A stretch of 64,000 nt of DNA from JANQOH01 sp965214495 (lineage in GTDB: Bacteria > Pseudomonadota > Alphaproteobacteria > UBA7887). The stretch covers positions 1,798,001 to 1,862,000 of the forward strand of contig OZ243958.1 of NCBI GenBank assembly GCA_965214495.1, read 5' to 3'. Positions 61,839-64,000 of the stretch are shown here, piece by piece. The notes under the pieces are model-generated. The model searched no databases, was not told the origin of the DNA, and saw only the letters and a program-made list of their open reading frames with translations. Each line of letters begins with the position of its first letter. The stretch's first letter is position 1. The position numbers were made by a program, and so were the translations under genes.

Positions 61839-62149
61839 AGGTGACGATCTATCACAACCCGCGATGCGGCAAATCGCGCAAGACGCTGGCGTTGCTCAGG
61901 GAGCGCGGCATCGAGCCCGAGATCGTCGAGTATCTGCGGGGGCCGCTGGATGCGGGGGCGCTGCGCGGATTGCTGGCGCAGCTCGGGCTGGAACCGCGCG
62001 GGCTGATGCGGCGCAAGGAAGCCATCTACAAGGAGAAGGGCCTCGACGATCCCGCGTTGAGCGACGAGGCGCTGATCGCGGCGATGGTCGCCGGCGGCGG
62101 GCGTGCGGCGCTGGGGCGGCCGCCCGAGAACGCGCTCGACATTCTGTAG
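61835..62149 (+). CDS. ArsC/Spx-family reductase-like protein
   Basis: The 104-aa thioredoxin-fold protein opens VTIYHNPRCGKSRKTLALLR, with the single catalytic-type Cys of glutaredoxin-dependent arsenate reductases, followed by EIVEYLRGPLDAGALRGLL. It may be an arsenate reductase or an uncharacterised ArsC-like (YffB) protein; no ars genes are near. Coupled to rsmE. Confidence 0.85.
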   Translation: MKVTIYHNPRCGKSRKTLALLRERGIEPEIVEYLRGPLDAGALRGLLAQLGLEPRGLMRRKEAIYKEKGLDDPALSDEALIAAMVAGGGRAALGRPPENALDIL

Positions 62150-62161
62150 CGGTCCCGTCAC

Positions 62162-62857
62162 GTGTCCGGCCCGCGACGACAGCGCCGGTGGTTGCCGTTG
62201 CTGCTGGTCGCCATCACCGGCGCGGCGATAGTGGTGTTTCTGGGCGACCTCGATGCGCGCGTGCCCGACTCGCGCAGCGACCGCATCCGGCTCGTCGCCC
62301 TGGCGATTCTATTGGCGGTGTTTCTGCCGGTGTTGTTTTCCGGCAACCTGCCGCGCAATCTGCGCAACTTCCTGGTGTGGATGGTGCTGTTCGGGATGCT
62401 GTTCGCCGGTCACACGGCCTGGCGGCAGTCGAGCCTCGGCACTGCGGCGCTGACGTCGGAGGCGCTTCGGGACACGGGCGCGCGGACCCCCGGCATCGTG
62501 CGCTTTCGCGCCAACCGGCGGGGCGATTACGTCGTCCGCGCCTCGGTGGACGGGGTGCCGGTGACCTTCCTGGTCGATACCGGCGCCTCGCAGGTGGTGT
62601 TGAGCCGCGACGATGCGCGCCGCGTCGGAATCGACCCCGACCGGTTGGCCTATGTGCAGCGGTTTCAAACCGCCAACGGGCTGGTTCTCGGCGCGCCCGT
62701 CCACCTGGGCGAAATTTCGATCGGCGACGTGCGGGTAAGGAACGTGCGCGGGTCGGTCACCGACTCGGACCTCGGGATCTCGCTGCTCGGCATGAGCTTC
62801 ATCAACCGGCTGTCGGGCTTCGAGATGGTCGGCGGCACGCTGACGCTCCGCGAATAG
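62162..62857 (+). CDS. Membrane-anchored retropepsin-like aspartic protease (TIGR02281 type)
   Basis: The 231-aa protein has three N-terminal hydrophobic segments (WLPLLLVAITGAAIVVFLGD, RLVALAILLAVFLPVLF, LVWMVLFGMLFAGHTAW) and then a single aspartyl protease domain with the active site FLVDTGASQVVLSRDDA and LLGMSFINRL. Such clan AA proteases act as dimers and are common in alphaproteobacteria; targets are unknown. The GTG at 62162 is 12 bp after the ArsC-like stop. Confidence 0.85.
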   Translation: MSGPRRQRRWLPLLLVAITGAAIVVFLGDLDARVPDSRSDRIRLVALAILLAVFLPVLFSGNLPRNLRNFLVWMVLFGMLFAGHTAWRQSSLGTAALTSEALRDTGARTPGIVRFRANRRGDYVVRASVDGVPVTFLVDTGASQVVLSRDDARRVGIDPDRLAYVQRFQTANGLVLGAPVHLGEISIGDVRVRNVRGSVTDSDLGISLLGMSFINRLSGFEMVGGTLTLRE

Positions 62858-62877
62858 CGGGCGAACGACGCCGGCGA

Positions 62878-64000
62878 TCAGCCGCGCAGGGCCATCGCGC
62901 GCTCGCGCAGGCGGTATTTTCGCACCTTGCCGGTCGAGGTTTTGGGCAACGGGCCGAAGACGACCGTTTTCGGCGCCTTGAAGTGCGCCATGTTGTCGCG
63001 GCAGAAGGCGATGAGCGCCGCTTCATCGACCGGCGCCGCGTCGGCCTTGAGGGTGACGAAGGCGCAGGGTGTCTCACCCCACTTGTCGTCCGGGCGGGCG
63101 ACGACCGCCGCTTCCAGCACTGCGGGGTGACGGTAGAGGACGCTTTCGATCTCGATCGAGGAAATGTTCTCTCCGCCCGAGATGATGATGTCCTTGGAGC
63201 GGTCCTTGAGTTCGATATAGCCGTCTTCGTGCATGACGCCCAGGTCGCCGGTGCGGAACCAGCCATCGGCGAAGGCGGCGCGGGTGGCGTCCGGGTCCTT
63301 GAGGTAACCCTTCATGACGATGTTGCCGCGCATCGCCACTTCGCCGATCGCCGCGCCGTCGGCGGGCACCTCGGCCAGAGTCTCCGGGTCGTGCACCGCC
63401 AGTCCGTCGAGCACCGGATAACGCACGCCCTGGCGCGCCTTCAGCGCCGCGCGCTCGCCCGCCGGCAGGTCGTCCCACGCCTCGTGCCACGCGCAGACGA
63501 CACCCGGGCCGTAGCACTCGGTGAGGCCATAGACATGGGTGACGTGGAAACCGGCGCGCTCCACCGCCGCGATCACCGCCGGCGGCGGCGGCGACGCGGC
63601 GGTCATCACACGCACTTCGCGATCGAAACCGGTGCGTTCGTCCCGCGCGGCATTCGCGATCAGGTTGAGCACCACCGGCGCGCCGCAGAAATGGGTGACC
63701 CGATGGCGCGCGACCGCGTCGTAGATCGTGCGCGCGTTCACCCGACGCAGACAGACATGGGTTCCGGCCAGCGCCGTCACCGTCCACGGGAAGCACCACC
63801 CGTTGCAGTGGAACATCGGCAGCGTCCACAGATAGACCGGGTGCGGCCGCATGGCCCAGGCCATCTGGTTGCCGACCGCGTTCAACCAGGCGCCGCGGTG
63901 GTGATAGACGACGCCTTTCGGATCGCCCGTGGTGCCGGAGGTGTAGTTGAGCGCGATCGCGTCCCATTCGTCGGCGACCGGGCGGGCCTCGAATGCCGGG
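62878..64000 (-). CDS. Acyl-CoA synthetase (AMP-binding), 5' end outside the window
   Basis: The C-terminal 373 residues are present. The frame entering at the right edge reads DAIALNYTSGTTGDPKGVVY, the AMP-binding loop, followed by VYGLTECYGP, the hinge GDLGVMHEDGYIELKDRSKD and IIISGGENISSIEIE, and the catalytic Lys in PKTSTGKVRKYRLRE. This matches the medium-chain/DMSP-type acyl-CoA ligases of alphaproteobacteria. It is convergent with the retropepsin gene. The start lies beyond 64000. Confidence 0.93.
   Translation of the reverse strand, partial: PAFEARPVADEWDAIALNYTSGTTGDPKGVVYHHRGAWLNAVGNQMAWAMRPHPVYLWTLPMFHCNGWCFPWTVTALAGTHVCLRRVNARTIYDAVARHRVTHFCGAPVVLNLIANAARDERTGFDREVRVMTAASPPPPAVIAAVERAGFHVTHVYGLTECYGPGVVCAWHEAWDDLPAGERAALKARQGVRYPVLDGLAVHDPETLAEVPADGAAIGEVAMRGNIVMKGYLKDPDATRAAFADGWFRTGDLGVMHEDGYIELKDRSKDIIISGGENISSIEIESVLYRHPAVLEAAVVARPDDKWGETPCAFVTLKADAAPVDEAALIAFCRDNMAHFKAPKTVVFGPLPKTSTGKVRKYRLRERAMALRG

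Overview
The window is high-GC, densely packed bacterial DNA that reads as an alphaproteobacterium, probably Rhodospirillales-like. The order greA-carB-carA / yqeY-dnaG-rpoD and the pgsA-uvrC block beside moaD/moaE are typical of that class. No rRNA or tRNA genes were seen.

Layout. 1-3.2 kb: PQQ dehydrogenase, Rieske protein and glutathione transferase, all on the minus strand. 3.4-20.0 kb: a complete type I-E CRISPR-Cas locus (cas3, casA-casB-cas7e-cas5e-cas6e, cas1, cas2) followed by one array of 72 repeats. Two IS1380-type insertion sequences split the array into 52 + 19 + 1 repeats; each sits inside a spacer and is flanked by its own 4-bp target duplication. 20-31.7 kb: a DUF2325-like gene touching the array end, then the housekeeping block (ELM1-like, greA, carBA, yqeY, dnaG, rpoD). 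31.7-34.9 kb: a mobile or scarred stretch with a DUF3800 gene bracketed by a 163-bp duplication of the rpoD 3' end, then a deleted group II intron. 34.9-39.5 kb: HNH nuclease, isovaleryl-CoA dehydrogenase, an NHL-repeat protein and a graveyard of restriction and toxin-antitoxin remnants ending in an apparently intact hicBA pair. 39.8-49.1 kb: dioxygenase, BadH-like SDR, a complete branched-chain/organic-acid ABC transporter with acyl-CoA ligase and binding protein, then coaBC. 49.1-52.6 kb: dispersed repeats and a broken, AT-richer SF2 helicase. 52.6-64 kb: molybdopterin genes, pgsA, uvrC, folB, SDR, amidohydrolase, rsmE, ArsC-like, retropepsin and a partial acyl-CoA ligase.

Most notable observation: between cas3 and casA lies a two-repeat degenerate mini-CRISPR (5990-6079) with exactly the 61-bp period of the main array. 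Its 32-nt pseudo-spacer matches a site at 6107-6138 that ends on the last base of the -35 box of the predicted casA promoter. Over spacer positions 1-20 the only mismatches are at 6, 10, 12 and 18. Positions 6, 12 and 18 are those Cascade flips out of the duplex, and position 10 would be a U-G wobble. This is the expected architecture of a crRNA-like cas-regulating RNA (CreR/CreA type) by which Cascade would repress its own operon.

The array also records repeated encounters. Several spacer pairs or trios appear to encode the same short peptide with mainly synonymous differences, as if the same phage genes had been sampled from diverged relatives.
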